From Planctomycetota bacterium (GTDB lineage Bacteria; Planctomycetota; B15-G4; SIAN01): a stretch of DNA of 36,656 nucleotides. Below, piece by piece: positions 1-9,355 of this stretch. The notes beneath the pieces are model-generated. The model made no database searches. It saw only the letters and a program-made list of their open reading frames with translations, and was not told the DNA's origin. Numbering within the stretch: position 1 is the stretch's first letter; every line of letters starts with the position of its first letter. The DNA is taken from assembly GCA_016872815.1 (NCBI GenBank), contig VGYY01000006.1:1-36656 (forward strand). Direction: 5' to 3'. Both the position numbers and the translations under genes were made by a program.

Positions 1-361
1 GTCAATTCACGGCGACGGCGGTGCGGGAGTGGCTGGGGCACCTCGGCGTGAAGACGCTCTGCATCGAGCCTTGGAGCCCGTGGGAGAACGGCTACTGCGA
101 GAGCTTCAACGGGAAGCTGCGCGACGAACTGCTGAACGGCGAGATCTTCGAGACGCTCAAGGAGGCCAAGGTCGTCATCGAAGATTGGCGGCGGCACGAC
201 AACGAGGTCAGACCGCACAGCGCGCTGGGCTACGTCCCACCGGCACCACCGGCGAAGCTTCCAGTGGGGCCCGTCGTCGCTTCGCTCCTCCGGGCCCCGC
301 TGCCTTCACTCGTCCCGGGGAGTACAACTTGAGGCGTGGTACAACGATCGGGGGCAGGTCA
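1..361 (+). mobile_element. Right end of an IS3-family insertion sequence (truncated by window edge)
   Basis: IS3 OrfB C-terminus followed by a terminal-inverted-repeat-like end ...GTGGTACAACGATCGGGGGCAGGTCA (reverse complement TGACCTGCCCCC..., an end type I recall for IS3-family elements). Confidence 0.7.
3..332 (+). CDS. IS3 family transposase, C-terminal part (rve integrase core), 5' truncated by window edge
   Basis: QFTATAVREWLGHLGVKTLCIEPWSPWENGYCESFNGKLRDELLNGEIFETLKEAKVVIEDWRRHDNEVRPHSALGYVPPA is typical of the DDE transposase C-terminus; frame is open to the window edge. Confidence 0.9.
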   Translation, partial: QFTATAVREWLGHLGVKTLCIEPWSPWENGYCESFNGKLRDELLNGEIFETLKEAKVVIEDWRRHDNEVRPHSALGYVPPAPPAKLPVGPVVASLLRAPLPSLVPGSTT

Positions 362-612
362 GCCGGTCGCAGCATGCACGCCGAGTCGCGGAACGTGCCG
401 CGGCCTCGCCAGGGGAACGGACGACGACGAAACCGCGGCCGAAGCCGCAGGCGCAGCAGGCTGCTGCATGATCGACGCGCCTTTCTTTGGTAGTCCGACT
501 GCCAAAAGACGGCCAGCGTCGCACCGCCTCGCGAAGAGGCGGGTTGCCGCAAGTCGCGGCTCGACCGAAACGACTCTCACCCTGTCGCGCCCCGGGTACT
601 CCCGGAGGCGCC

Positions 613-634
613 GTGCCCGAGCGAAGCCGGGCAC
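613..634 (-). terminator. Hairpin just 3' of tRNA-Val, candidate terminator
   Basis: GTGCCCG-(8 nt)-CGGGCAC 7-bp perfect stem, 8 nt beyond the encoded CCA; no clear U-tract. Confidence 0.4.
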
Positions 635-642
635 CAAGATGA

Positions 643-719
643 TGGTGGGCGATACTGGACTCGAACCAGTGACCCCCAGCTTGTCGAGCTGGTGCTCTAG
701 CCAACTGAGCTAATCGCCC
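643..719 (-). tRNA. tRNA-Val(GAC), CCA encoded
   Basis: Reverse complement GGGCGATTAGCTCAGTTGGCTAGAGCACCAGCTCGACAAGCTGGGGGTCACTGGTTCGAGTCCAGTATCGCCCACCA folds as a full cloverleaf (7-bp acceptor, TTCGAGT T-loop); anticodon loop TCGACAA gives GAC; discriminator A73. Confidence 0.92.
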
Positions 720-761
720 GGCTCGCGCGCGCGGATGGCTCCGGCCCGCGAGAGGGGGAAG

Positions 762-791
762 TTTATAGGCCCGCGGCAGGCGGCTCCGCAA
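762..791 (-). promoter_or_regulatory. Candidate sigma70-type promoter of the tRNA-Val gene
   Basis: Minus strand TTGCGG - 18 nt - TATAAA, about 43 nt upstream of the tRNA 5' end. Confidence 0.5.
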
Positions 792-962
792 GCGTCGATC
801 TCGAGCGCCTCCCGTCGCGCCGGCCTGCAATTGCAAAGCGGCGAACCGTGCGCATGATGCGCCGCTTCGCCTGCGGGCGCGCGGGGCGGCTGCCCGGATG
901 CGGAACTTCGTTCCCACCGCCGCGCGTCCAGACGGGCGACGTGGATCGCCGATCACGAGGCC

Positions 963-1541
963 ATGGCGAAGGACGTACTCACGACGGGCGACGTGGCGAA
1001 GCTCTGCCACGTGACCATCCGCACCGTGATCAAGTGGTTCGAGAAGGGCCACCTGAAGGGGTACAAGATCCCCGGCTCGCGCGACCGCCGCTTCGCCCGC
1101 GCGGACGTGATCGAGTTCATGAAGGGCCACGGCATCCCGCTCACCGAGCGCGACGCCGACAGCACGGCGAAGAAACGGGTCCTTATCGTCGACGACGAGC
1201 CGGCGGTGGTCGAGGTGCTGGTCGAATACCTGCGGCAGCTCGGGCTGTTCGAGTGGCAGACGGCGCGCAACGGCTACGAGGCCGGGCTCAGGACCCAGTC
1301 GTTCCGCCCGCATCTGCTGCTGACCGACTACAACCTCGGCGACATCACCGGCGCGGACGTTGCGCACTCCGTTCGCGCGACGCCGGAACTCAGGGACACG
1401 CGCATCGTCGTCGTGTCGGGCTACCTGACCGAGGCCGATGTCCCGATGCTGCGCGAGAAGGGCGTTGACGCCTTCCTGCGCAAGCCCTTCACCTTCGAGC
1501 AGCTGCGCGACACGATCCTGACGCAGCTCAAGGTCATCTGA
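963..1541 (+). CDS. Excisionase/MerR-type HTH domain fused to a C-terminal response-regulator receiver domain
   Basis: N-term LTTGDVAKLCHVTIRTVIKWFEKGHLKGYKIPGSRDRRFARADVIEFM (helix-turn-helix); C-term VLIVDDEP...LLLTDYNLGD...VVVSGY...LRKPF (receiver acidic pair, phospho-Asp, Ser/Thr and Lys). Confidence 0.9.
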   Translation: MAKDVLTTGDVAKLCHVTIRTVIKWFEKGHLKGYKIPGSRDRRFARADVIEFMKGHGIPLTERDADSTAKKRVLIVDDEPAVVEVLVEYLRQLGLFEWQTARNGYEAGLRTQSFRPHLLLTDYNLGDITGADVAHSVRATPELRDTRIVVVSGYLTEADVPMLREKGVDAFLRKPFTFEQLRDTILTQLKVI

Positions 1542-1615
1542 CCCGCGCGAGCGGTACGGCTCGGCGACCCTACGGCTAGTCTGCCGCGCCTCGCGTTCAG
1601 CGATGGGGAGGGGGC

Positions 1616-2422
1616 GTGGAATTCTGGCAAGCGGCGCTGCTTGGCTTGGTGCAGGGACTCACCGAGTTCTTCCCGGTCTCCAGCGACGGCCATCTGGTGG
1701 CGCTCGAGCGGTGGCTCGGCGTGCGCCAGGCGGACAGCGGCGCCTCGATCGAGGCGATCCTCCACCTCGGCACCCTGATCGCGTGCGTCATCGCGTTCCG
1801 GCGCGAGCTGCCGCCGCTGCTCGGCCTCTGCTTCTCGCGCGTGGGCTGGCGGCGGATGGTCGCGCCGGCGGCGGACGACGCGCTCGGGCAGGACGCGCGG
1901 TTCGTCCTGGTCGGCACGGTGGCGACGGTGGCGACCGCACTGCCGACCAAGGATGCGCTGGTGGCGCTGTACGACGTCAAGTCGATCGTGGCGCTCTGCC
2001 TGGTGCTGACCGGGGTGTTCCTGCTCGGGTCGCGTTACCTGCTCGCGATCAGGGCGCGGACGCCGGCGTGGTGGCAGGGCGTGGTGGTCGGGATCTGCCA
2101 GACGGCCGCGATCCTGCCCGGACTGTCGCGCTCGTGCACCACCGTGCTGGTGGGGCTGCTGGTCGGCCTCGGTGCGCAGGACGTCGCCCGCCGTTCGTTC
2201 CTGCTGTCGATGCCGATCGTGCTGGCCGCAGTCGTGAGCAGCCTGGTCGACCATCTGCCGCCGCGCGAACTGATCGCGCCGCTGGTCGTCGGCAACCTGG
2301 TCGCGCTGGCGGTCGGGATGGTCGCCGTGCAGGCGATGCTGCGCTGGGTGCCACGCGGCCGGATGCACTGGTTCGCACCGTGGTGCTTCGCCGTCGCGGC
2401 CGCGGTCTGGTGGGGGACCTGA
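1616..2422 (+). CDS. uppP: Undecaprenyl-diphosphate phosphatase
   Basis: GTG start; MEFWQAALLGLVQGLTEFFPVSSDGHL and LPGLSRSCTT match BacA/UppP motifs; multi-TM. Confidence 0.92.
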   Translation: MEFWQAALLGLVQGLTEFFPVSSDGHLVALERWLGVRQADSGASIEAILHLGTLIACVIAFRRELPPLLGLCFSRVGWRRMVAPAADDALGQDARFVLVGTVATVATALPTKDALVALYDVKSIVALCLVLTGVFLLGSRYLLAIRARTPAWWQGVVVGICQTAAILPGLSRSCTTVLVGLLVGLGAQDVARRSFLLSMPIVLAAVVSSLVDHLPPRELIAPLVVGNLVALAVGMVAVQAMLRWVPRGRMHWFAPWCFAVAAAVWWGT

Positions 2423-2467
2423 GCGGTCGAGAGGGAACCCCCGACCGCGCCCGGCGCCGCTTCGCGC

Positions 2468-2489
2468 CCGCGCGGCCGCAGCCGCGCGG
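2468..2489. terminator. Hairpin between convergent uppP and amidase genes, candidate bidirectional terminator
   Basis: CCGCGCGGC-CGCA-GCCGCGCGG, 9-bp perfect stem. Confidence 0.5.
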
Positions 2490-2497
2490 TGTCTGGC

Positions 2498-3712
2498 TCA
2501 GCTCTTCACCACCTCGCGCCGCCATTGCTCGACGATGCGCTGCAGCGCCGGGCCGGGGCATTCGGTGCCGCCGCCGAGCAGCTCCTTGTGCGTGTAGACC
2601 CGTCCGTGCGCGACGCGGTACTTCGCGCAGAGCGAGTCGAGCAGATCGGTGAGCGCCCGCTTCTGCGCCGCGCTCGGCTGCTGCACGGTGAAGTCGCCGA
2701 TCAGCGCGATGCCGATGTTGCCGACGTTGAGCTGCGGGCTGCCGGCGTGCGCCCCCTGGTAGCTGATCGGACGCCCCTCCCAGATGCGACCGGACGGATC
2801 GATCAGGAAGTGGTAGCCGATGTCGGCCCACCCCTCCTTCTCCTGGTGCTCGCGCTGGTAGGACTTGATCGCGTCGGCGGCGACGCGCGCGGAGTTCCCC
2901 TGCAGGCGCGTCGCCGTGTGGTGGACGGTGAGCCGCGAGATCGGCGTCATCCGATCGAAGTTCGAGCGCGTCCGGCGCGCGCCCCAGGCAGTGCGCGGAA
3001 GGATCGGCGGCGACTTCGCCGCGGCGGTGGGGGCGGCCGGGGGCGGTGTCTTGGCGACGACCGGCGCGGCCGGACCGGACTTCGCCACCGTCGGCGCCTG
3101 CACATCGAGCATGCGCCGCAGCTCGTGGTAGAGCGGCGACTTCGGATCGCCGGCGGACCAGGCCAGCCGCTTGGCCCCCGCCGCGTCGCCGAGCCGCTCG
3201 GCCAGCAGCGACTGGCGGAACAGCACGGCGTCGCGCTCGCGGCCGCGCGCCTTCTTCAGCGCGGCATCGTAGTGGCGGCGCGCCTCCGCCGGCCGGTCCT
3301 CGAAGGCGAGGTCGCCCTGCAGGCAGGCGTGACGCATGCGCGCGACGCGTTCGTTGGTGCTGGCCGGCGGCAGGCGCTCGATCAGCCGGCTCGCCTTCTC
3401 GCCGTTCAGCGCCGCGAGCGGCGGCTTTCCATCGAGCAGCCAGCACTCCGCGGCATCGAACAGCAACGCGATCTGCGTCGGCGTCTCGTCGGCCTCGAGC
3501 GCGGCGAGCGCCGCCTGCTCGTAGAGGCGGGCGGCGGGACCGGCGCGGCCGCCCTCGCGCGCCGACTCGGCCTTGGCCGAAAGGCTCGTGATCGGATCGC
3601 TCCCGGAACTGCTGCTCGCGCAGGCGGACAGGCTCGCCAACAGGGCGAGTGCGAACAAGGCGACCGGGCGCAGCACGAACGTGCGGCGCGGCGCCCGACA
3701 GGCGTCGTGCAT
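2498..3712 (-). CDS. Lipoprotein N-acetylmuramoyl-L-alanine amidase / PGRP-fold protein with N-terminal TPR-like region
   Basis: Start MHDACRAP..., lipobox-like LLASLSAC; C-terminal amidase_2/PGRP signatures LTVHHTAT, GWADIGYHFLIDPSGRIWEGRPISYQGAHAG, THKELLGGGTECPGPAL. Confidence 0.88.
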   Translation of the reverse strand: MHDACRAPRRTFVLRPVALFALALLASLSACASSSSGSDPITSLSAKAESAREGGRAGPAARLYEQAALAALEADETPTQIALLFDAAECWLLDGKPPLAALNGEKASRLIERLPPASTNERVARMRHACLQGDLAFEDRPAEARRHYDAALKKARGRERDAVLFRQSLLAERLGDAAGAKRLAWSAGDPKSPLYHELRRMLDVQAPTVAKSGPAAPVVAKTPPPAAPTAAAKSPPILPRTAWGARRTRSNFDRMTPISRLTVHHTATRLQGNSARVAADAIKSYQREHQEKEGWADIGYHFLIDPSGRIWEGRPISYQGAHAGSPQLNVGNIGIALIGDFTVQQPSAAQKRALTDLLDSLCAKYRVAHGRVYTHKELLGGGTECPGPALQRIVEQWRREVVKS

Positions 3713-3910
3713 GGACTCCCTCCCAACCGTCGGCGCGAAGCTAGCCGCGCCTGAAACGCGATCAAGCGCGGCGACGCACGCGCCGACGGCGCGGTGGCGC
3801 TCGCCGCCACGCGCCCCGGTGCCTTGACCGCCCGTCGAAGCGCACCGAGAATCCACCGCCTCTTCACCGACGGCGCGTGGCGCGTCGCTCCCGAGAAGGT
3901 CACCAGACGA

Positions 3911-5101
3911 ATGGCATCCCGTCCCCTGGCGCTGGCGCGCCGCATGGAACGACTCGGCACCGAGACCGCGTTCGAGGTGCTGGCGCGCGCGCGGGAGCTC
4001 GAGCGGCAGGGGCGCTCGATCGTCCACCTCGAGATCGGCGAGCCCGACTTCGACACGCCGAAGCACATCGTCGATGCGGCGTGCGACGCGCTGCGCAGCG
4101 GCAAGACGCACTACGGCCCGTCGACCGGGCTGCCCGAGCTGCGCGAGGCGATCGCCGAGGACTTCACCGCACGCCGCGGCGTGAAGGTGACCGCCGACAT
4201 GGTCACCGTCCTGGCGGGCGGCAAGCCGGCGATCTTCTTCCCGTTCCTGGCGCTGCTCGAGGAAGGCGACGAGGCGATCTACCCGAACCCGGGTTTCCCG
4301 ATCTACGAGTCGATGATCGCCTTCAGCGGCGCCACGCCGGTGCCGCTGCCGCTGCTCGAGGAGAACCAGTTCCGCACCGACGTCGCGGAACTGAAGAAGC
4401 GGATCACGGCGAAGACCAGGATCGTGATCATCAACTCGCCGCACAACCCGTGCGGCAGCGTGCTCAAGCCGGCCGACGTCAAGGCGATCGCCGAGCTGTG
4501 CGCCGAGCGCGGCATCTGGCTGTTCACCGACGAGATCTACTGCCGGATCCTCTACGACGAGAAGCACGCGACGCCGCTCCAATGGGGCGACCGCGAGCGG
4601 ATCATCGTGTTGGACGGCTTCTCGAAGACGTTCGCGATGACCGGCTGGCGGCTCGGCTACTCGATCGCGCCACCCGACCTGGCGGCGAAGATCGCCAAGC
4701 TGCAGACCAACTGCAATTCGTGCCCGGCGACCTTCTCGCAGGTGGCGGCGGTGGCGGCGCTGAAGGGCCCGCAGGGCGACGTCGACACGATGGTCGCCGA
4801 GTTCCGCAAGCGGCGCGACCTGGTAGTGAAGGGGCTGAACGAGCTGCCGGGCGTGAGCTGCATCGCGCCGCAGGGCGCGTTCTACGCCTTCGCCAACGTC
4901 CGGAAGACCGGCCTCTCCGCCCGCGAGCTGCAGAAGGCGTTCCTCGAGGAGGCGGGCGTCGGCACGCTGGCCGGCACCGCGTTCGGCGCGCACGGCGAGG
5001 GCTACGTCCGCCTCAGCTACGCCAACTCGCAGGAGAACATCGCCGAGGCGCTGCGGCGCATGCGGCAGTACCTGGCCACGAAGCAGCCGGTCCGGGCGTG
5101 A
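3911..5101 (+). CDS. Pyridoxal-phosphate class I/II aminotransferase (aspartate aminotransferase-like)
   Basis: [64 protein letters not shown] (PLP lysine). Confidence 0.93.
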   Translation: MASRPLALARRMERLGTETAFEVLARARELERQGRSIVHLEIGEPDFDTPKHIVDAACDALRSGKTHYGPSTGLPELREAIAEDFTARRGVKVTADMVTVLAGGKPAIFFPFLALLEEGDEAIYPNPGFPIYESMIAFSGATPVPLPLLEENQFRTDVAELKKRITAKTRIVIINSPHNPCGSVLKPADVKAIAELCAERGIWLFTDEIYCRILYDEKHATPLQWGDRERIIVLDGFSKTFAMTGWRLGYSIAPPDLAAKIAKLQTNCNSCPATFSQVAAVAALKGPQGDVDTMVAEFRKRRDLVVKGLNELPGVSCIAPQGAFYAFANVRKTGLSARELQKAFLEEAGVGTLAGTAFGAHGEGYVRLSYANSQENIAEALRRMRQYLATKQPVRA

Positions 5102-5111
5102 GCGAGCGCAC

Positions 5112-6185
5112 GTGACCCCCGCGGAACGCGGCAGCGGCGACGCCGACTTCCGCAGCGACACCGTCACCCGGCCCTGCGCGGCGATGCGCGCGGCGATGGC
5201 GGCGGCGGTGGTCGGCGACGACGTGCTGGGTGACGATCCGACCGTGCTCCGCCTGCAGGAGCGGGTCGCGGCGCAGTGCGGCATGGAGGCCGCGCTCTTC
5301 GTGCCGAGCGGCACCATGGGCAACCAGGTCGCGGTCAAGCTCCACACGCAGCCGGGCGAGGAGCTGATCTGCGAGGAGCGCTCCCACGTCTGGGTCAACG
5401 AGGCGGGCGGGCTCGGGCTGATCAGCGGCGTGCAGACCAAGACGCTCGCGGCGCCCTCGGGCTGCCCCGAGCCGGCGGCGATCGAGGCGGCGATCCGCGA
5501 CGAGGACGTGCACCATCCGCGGACGGCGCTGGTCGTGATCGAGAACACGCACAACTACGCGGGCGGTCGCGTGGTTCCGCTGCCGCGCCTCGCGGCGATC
5601 CGCGCGGTGGCGCGGCGCCGCGGGCTCAAGCTCCACCTCGACGGCGCGCGGCTGTGGAACGCGGTCGTGGCCACGAAGACGCCGATCGCGCGGTTCGCGG
5701 CGGAGGTCGACACGCTCACCTTCTGCTTCTCGAAGGGGCTCGGTTGCCCGGTCGGCTCGATGCTGGTCGGGTCGCGGCGCGACATCGAGCGGGCGCGGCG
5801 GATCCGCAAGGCGCTCGGCGGCGGGATGCGGCAGGTCGGGATCCTCGCGGCGGCGGCCGAGTTCGCGCTCGACCACCTGGTGGAGCGGCTCGCCGACGAC
5901 CACGCGCGCGCGCGCCGGCTGGCGACCGCGTTCGCCGCGCTGCCGGGATGCCGGGTCGATCCGGCGACGGTCGAGACCAACATCGTCTTCGTCGAACGGC
6001 CGGCGGCGGACGCTGGCGAGCTCGAGCGGCGGCTGGCGGCGGCGGGGGTGCGCGCGATCGCGCTCGCGGCCGACCGGCTGCGCTTCGTGACGCATCGCGA
6101 CGTGGGCGACGGCGAGGTGGCGCGCGCGATCGAGGCGATGGAGATGGCGACGCGGGCGCTCGCAGCGCCGGCGGGGAGGGACTGA
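5112..6185 (+). CDS. ltaE: Low-specificity L-threonine aldolase (beta-eliminating lyase family)
   Basis: [84 protein letters not shown]. Confidence 0.9.
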   Translation: MTPAERGSGDADFRSDTVTRPCAAMRAAMAAAVVGDDVLGDDPTVLRLQERVAAQCGMEAALFVPSGTMGNQVAVKLHTQPGEELICEERSHVWVNEAGGLGLISGVQTKTLAAPSGCPEPAAIEAAIRDEDVHHPRTALVVIENTHNYAGGRVVPLPRLAAIRAVARRRGLKLHLDGARLWNAVVATKTPIARFAAEVDTLTFCFSKGLGCPVGSMLVGSRRDIERARRIRKALGGGMRQVGILAAAAEFALDHLVERLADDHARARRLATAFAALPGCRVDPATVETNIVFVERPAADAGELERRLAAAGVRAIALAADRLRFVTHRDVGDGEVARAIEAMEMATRALAAPAGRD

Positions 6186-6187
6186 CA

Positions 6188-7543
6188 GTGGGCGTGTTCA
6201 AGGCATACGACATCCGCGGCGTCTATCCGACCGAGATCGACGAGAAGCTTGCGTGGAAGATCGGCGCCGGGCTGGTGAAGCTGCTCGCGGCGAAGAAGCT
6301 GGTGGTCGGGCGCGACATGCGCAAGAGCGCGCCGTCGATCCAGCAGGCGGTGATCGACGGCATCACCGCCCACGGCTGCGACGTCGTCGACATCGGGCTG
6401 GTGTCGACGCCGATGGCGTACTTCGGCATCGGCAGCCTCGCCTCGGACGGCGGCCTCACCACGACCGCCTCGCACAACCCGCCGCAGTACATCGGCGCGA
6501 AGATCTGCCGCGCCGGCGCGGTGCCGATGAGCAAGGACACTGGCATCGGCGAGCTCGAGCGGATGGCGAAGGGCGAGCTGGCGCCGCCGCCCGGCACGCG
6601 CCGCGGCAGCGTGACCGCGGTCGACATCCGCGCCGACTACCAGCGCCACCTCCGCCGCTTCATGCAGCCGTGGCCGGGGCTGAAGGTGGTGGTCGACACC
6701 GCCAACGGCATGGGCGGGCTCGAGGTGCCGCTGGTGCTGGAAGGCGCGGGCCTCGACTGGAGCGGCCTCTTCCTCGAGGTCGACGGCACCTTCCCGAACC
6801 ACGAGGCGAATCCGCTGGTCGACCAGAACATCGTCGACCTGCGGCGCGAGGTGGTGGCACGCAAGGCGCACGTCGGCTTCGCCTTCGACGGCGACGCCGA
6901 CCGCTGCTGCGCGGTCGACGAGAAGGGCGAGCGGATCGGCTCCGATCTGCTCACCGCGCTGCTGGCGCGCGAGTTCCTCGCCCGCGAGAAGGGCGCCGGG
7001 ATCGTCTACGACCTGCGCGCCAGCCGCGTCCTGCCCGAGGACATCGCCGCGCGCGGCGGCCGGCCGCTGCGCGAGCGGGTCGGCCACAGCTTCATCAAGG
7101 CGACCATGCGCCGGGAGAACGCGCCGTTCGCCGGCGAGCTCTCCGGCCACTTCTACTTCCGCGACCACTACTTCTCCGACTGCGGCACGCTGGCGATGGT
7201 GCACACGCTCAACGTGATGGCGCGCGAGCGGAAGCCGCTGTCGCAGCTGATCGCGCCGTTCCGGAAGTACTGCTCGACCGGCGAGCTCAACTTCGAGGTG
7301 CACGACGCCGACGCCAAGCTGGCGGAGCTGCGCGACGCCTACGCGAAGGGCGGCGCCGGCCTGAAGCCGCTGTCGAGCGACGAGCTCGACGGGCTCTCGG
7401 TGGTGTTCCAGGACTTCTGGTTCAACGTGCGCAAGAGCAACACGGAGCCGCTGCTGCGGCTGATGCTCGAGGCGCGCACGCCGGAGCTGCTGGCCGCGAA
7501 GCGGACCGAGGTGGTGGCGCGCATCGGCGGCCGCGCGCACTGA
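6188..7543 (+). CDS. Phosphomannomutase/phosphoglucomutase
   Basis: GTG start MGVFKAYDIRGVYPTEIDEKLAWKIG; catalytic TTTASHNPP; metal site FAFDGDADRCCAVD; sugar-binding GELSGHFYFRDHYFSDCG. Confidence 0.95.
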   Translation: MGVFKAYDIRGVYPTEIDEKLAWKIGAGLVKLLAAKKLVVGRDMRKSAPSIQQAVIDGITAHGCDVVDIGLVSTPMAYFGIGSLASDGGLTTTASHNPPQYIGAKICRAGAVPMSKDTGIGELERMAKGELAPPPGTRRGSVTAVDIRADYQRHLRRFMQPWPGLKVVVDTANGMGGLEVPLVLEGAGLDWSGLFLEVDGTFPNHEANPLVDQNIVDLRREVVARKAHVGFAFDGDADRCCAVDEKGERIGSDLLTALLAREFLAREKGAGIVYDLRASRVLPEDIAARGGRPLRERVGHSFIKATMRRENAPFAGELSGHFYFRDHYFSDCGTLAMVHTLNVMARERKPLSQLIAPFRKYCSTGELNFEVHDADAKLAELRDAYAKGGAGLKPLSSDELDGLSVVFQDFWFNVRKSNTEPLLRLMLEARTPELLAAKRTEVVARIGGRAH

Positions 7544-7566
7544 GCGGGGCGCCGTCGGCTCCGCTC

Positions 7567-7593
7567 GGCCCCGCGCAGCACAGGCGCGGGGCC
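7567..7593. terminator. Hairpin between convergent genes, candidate bidirectional terminator
   Basis: GGCCCCGCGC-AGCACAG-GCGCGGGGCC, 10-bp perfect stem in the intergenic gap. Confidence 0.55.
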
Positions 7594-7624
7594 GGTGCGG
7601 TTCGGCGCGCCGGGTCCGGGCGCC

Positions 7625-9355
7625 TCAGAACAGGTAGTAGAGGTCCGGCAGGAAGGTGAGCCCCATCGTGTAGTTGTGGTCGCGGGCGAAGCAGGACGAG
7701 AGCGGGCTGCGCGTCTCGTCGCAGAGCATCCCGAGCGCGGCGGTGGCGTGGGCGCGGACGTAGTCGAGTTCGCCGTCGCGCTGTGCGGCGGCGAGCAGCC
7801 GAGGTGCCGCGTCCTTGTCGCCGACGGCGCCGATCGAGTGCAGGTAGCTCGATCGCGCGATCACGTCCTTCTCGTCGCGGTGGAGCTGCTCGAGGCGCGG
7901 GACGATGTCGGCGTCGCCCATCAGGCCGAGCCCGAGCGCCGTCCAGTGCAGCACCGCCGGGTCGTTCGACCTGGCGAGCTGCTCGCGCAGCGCGGGGGCG
8001 GCGTCGACGTGCTGCAGGCGGCCGAGCGCCCACGCGAGGTAGCCCTTGAGGGCCGGATCGCTCGCCTTTTGGAACGCCTGGAAGAGGTCGCTGGCGGCCT
8101 CGCGCTCGTCGAGCAGCGCGATGGCGACGGCGGCGGCGGCGCCGACCGACGGGTTCGCCTCGGCGCGGAACAGCGCCAGCAATTCCGGCAGCGCCGACTG
8201 GTAGCCCGACAGCCCGATCGCGAGGGCGATGAACGGCCGCTCGCGCGTGCCGGCCTGGCGCAGCTTCTGCTTCAACCGGTCGACGATGGCCGGCGCGCCG
8301 TGGCTCGCCACGCGGCCGAGCGAGAGGATGGCGAAGTGGCGGGTGACGCCGTCGCCGTCGTCGTGCGCGGCGCGCTCGAGCGCGCGCACCGCATCGGCGT
8401 CATCGGGGCGCGCGGCAACGCCGAGCGCGAGCGCGGCGCTGCGGCGGACCGGCGTGGCGTCGTCGGTGAGGGCGGCGATCAGCGTCGAGTTGACCGCGCG
8501 ATCGCCGATCCGTCCGAGCGCCTCGATCGCGAGCGCGCGCTGGAAGTCGTCATGCCCGTGCGCCCGCAGGTAGGCATGGAGGAAGGGCGCGTTGCCCGGA
8601 TCCTGGGTCAGGCCGAGCGCGTAGATCGAGGCCAGCTTGAGGGTGTGCGGCAGGCGGCTCTCGGCGCCGCCGGAGAGCGCATCGCGCAGGACGCCGCCGG
8701 CGGCCGGAGCGCCGTTGATGCCGAGGGCGACCGCGGCCGTCGCTCGCAGCTCGTCCGGCGCGGTGTCGTCGACGAAGGTCGCGCGCAGCCGGTCGGTCGC
8801 CTTCGGGTTGCGCGAGAGTCCGAGCGAGAGCGTCGCGTTGATGCGCACCGACAGATCGGGATCGCTCACCGCCGCGTTGCTGAGGTAGGGCAGCGTCGAC
8901 TCGTCCTCGAGGCGCGCCAGCGCGTAGACCGCCGCCGAGCGGACGAGATCGTCGTCGTCGCGCAGCTGCGCGATCAGCGCGGGCATCAGCAGCTGCGCGC
9001 GCTCGGCCGGCGAGAACGGGGTGAACGGCGCCCGGCCGGCGGCCACCGGGGCGAGGCGGAGGTTCGGGCGGAGGTTGACCCAGGCGTCGTGGTTGAACTC
9101 CCACCAGAACTCCCAGCGCTCCTCCTGGAACGCCAGCGTCGGCGCGCTGCCCGGCACCGCATCGGCGCCCTCGCGGCCGGTGACGTTGGCGGGCGGCGCG
9201 TTAGGCGCATACGGATTCGCGGGCGACGGGAGCGGCGCGGTCGACGAGCCGCCACCCTGGCGGAAGAGGCCGCCGTGGGCGGCGGCGTCCACGGTCGCGC
9301 TGGCGACCGCGAGCCACGACAGGACGACGCGGACGAGGATCCCACTTCGCAGCAT
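7625..9355 (-). CDS. Secreted HEAT-repeat protein
   Basis: Start MLRSGILVRVVLSWLAVASATVDAAAHGG (signal peptide-like); many HEAT-like repeats (DDDLVRSAAVYALARL, DPDLSVRINATLSLGL, TPVRRSAALALG). Confidence 0.82.
   Translation of the reverse strand: MLRSGILVRVVLSWLAVASATVDAAAHGGLFRQGGGSSTAPLPSPANPYAPNAPPANVTGREGADAVPGSAPTLAFQEERWEFWWEFNHDAWVNLRPNLRLAPVAAGRAPFTPFSPAERAQLLMPALIAQLRDDDDLVRSAAVYALARLEDESTLPYLSNAAVSDPDLSVRINATLSLGLSRNPKATDRLRATFVDDTAPDELRATAAVALGINGAPAAGGVLRDALSGGAESRLPHTLKLASIYALGLTQDPGNAPFLHAYLRAHGHDDFQRALAIEALGRIGDRAVNSTLIAALTDDATPVRRSAALALGVAARPDDADAVRALERAAHDDGDGVTRHFAILSLGRVASHGAPAIVDRLKQKLRQAGTRERPFIALAIGLSGYQSALPELLALFRAEANPSVGAAAAVAIALLDEREAASDLFQAFQKASDPALKGYLAWALGRLQHVDAAPALREQLARSNDPAVLHWTALGLGLMGDADIVPRLEQLHRDEKDVIARSSYLHSIGAVGDKDAAPRLLAAAQRDGELDYVRAHATAALGMLCDETRSPLSSCFARDHNYTMGLTFLPDLYYLF

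Noticed and set aside
524-542. CCGCCTC-GCGAA-GAGGCGG hairpin as the tRNA terminator
   Set aside because: A hairpin at 613-634 lies much closer to the tRNA 3' end; this one has no associated gene end and short stems are common at this GC content.
29-713. ORFs 29-493, 208-552, 306-1367 and 336-713
   Set aside because: They overlap the IS3 transposase, the tRNA or the HTH-receiver gene in other frames and have Arg-rich, non-protein-like sequence.
1616-2422. UppP motif variants (SSDGH, SRSCTT) as evidence of a new function
   Set aside because: The scaffold and most catalytic residues are kept; single substitutions are too weak a basis.
3713-5554. N-terminal extension of the amidase ORF to 1018 aa (2498-5554 minus)
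   Set aside because: The extension is antisense to the aminotransferase and threonine aldolase genes; a lipoprotein signal peptide starts at 3712.
5276-6187. Plus-strand ORF 5276-7543 as a 755-aa fusion
   Set aside because: The part before 6188 is an out-of-frame reading of threonine aldolase; the real phosphomannomutase starts at GTG 6188.
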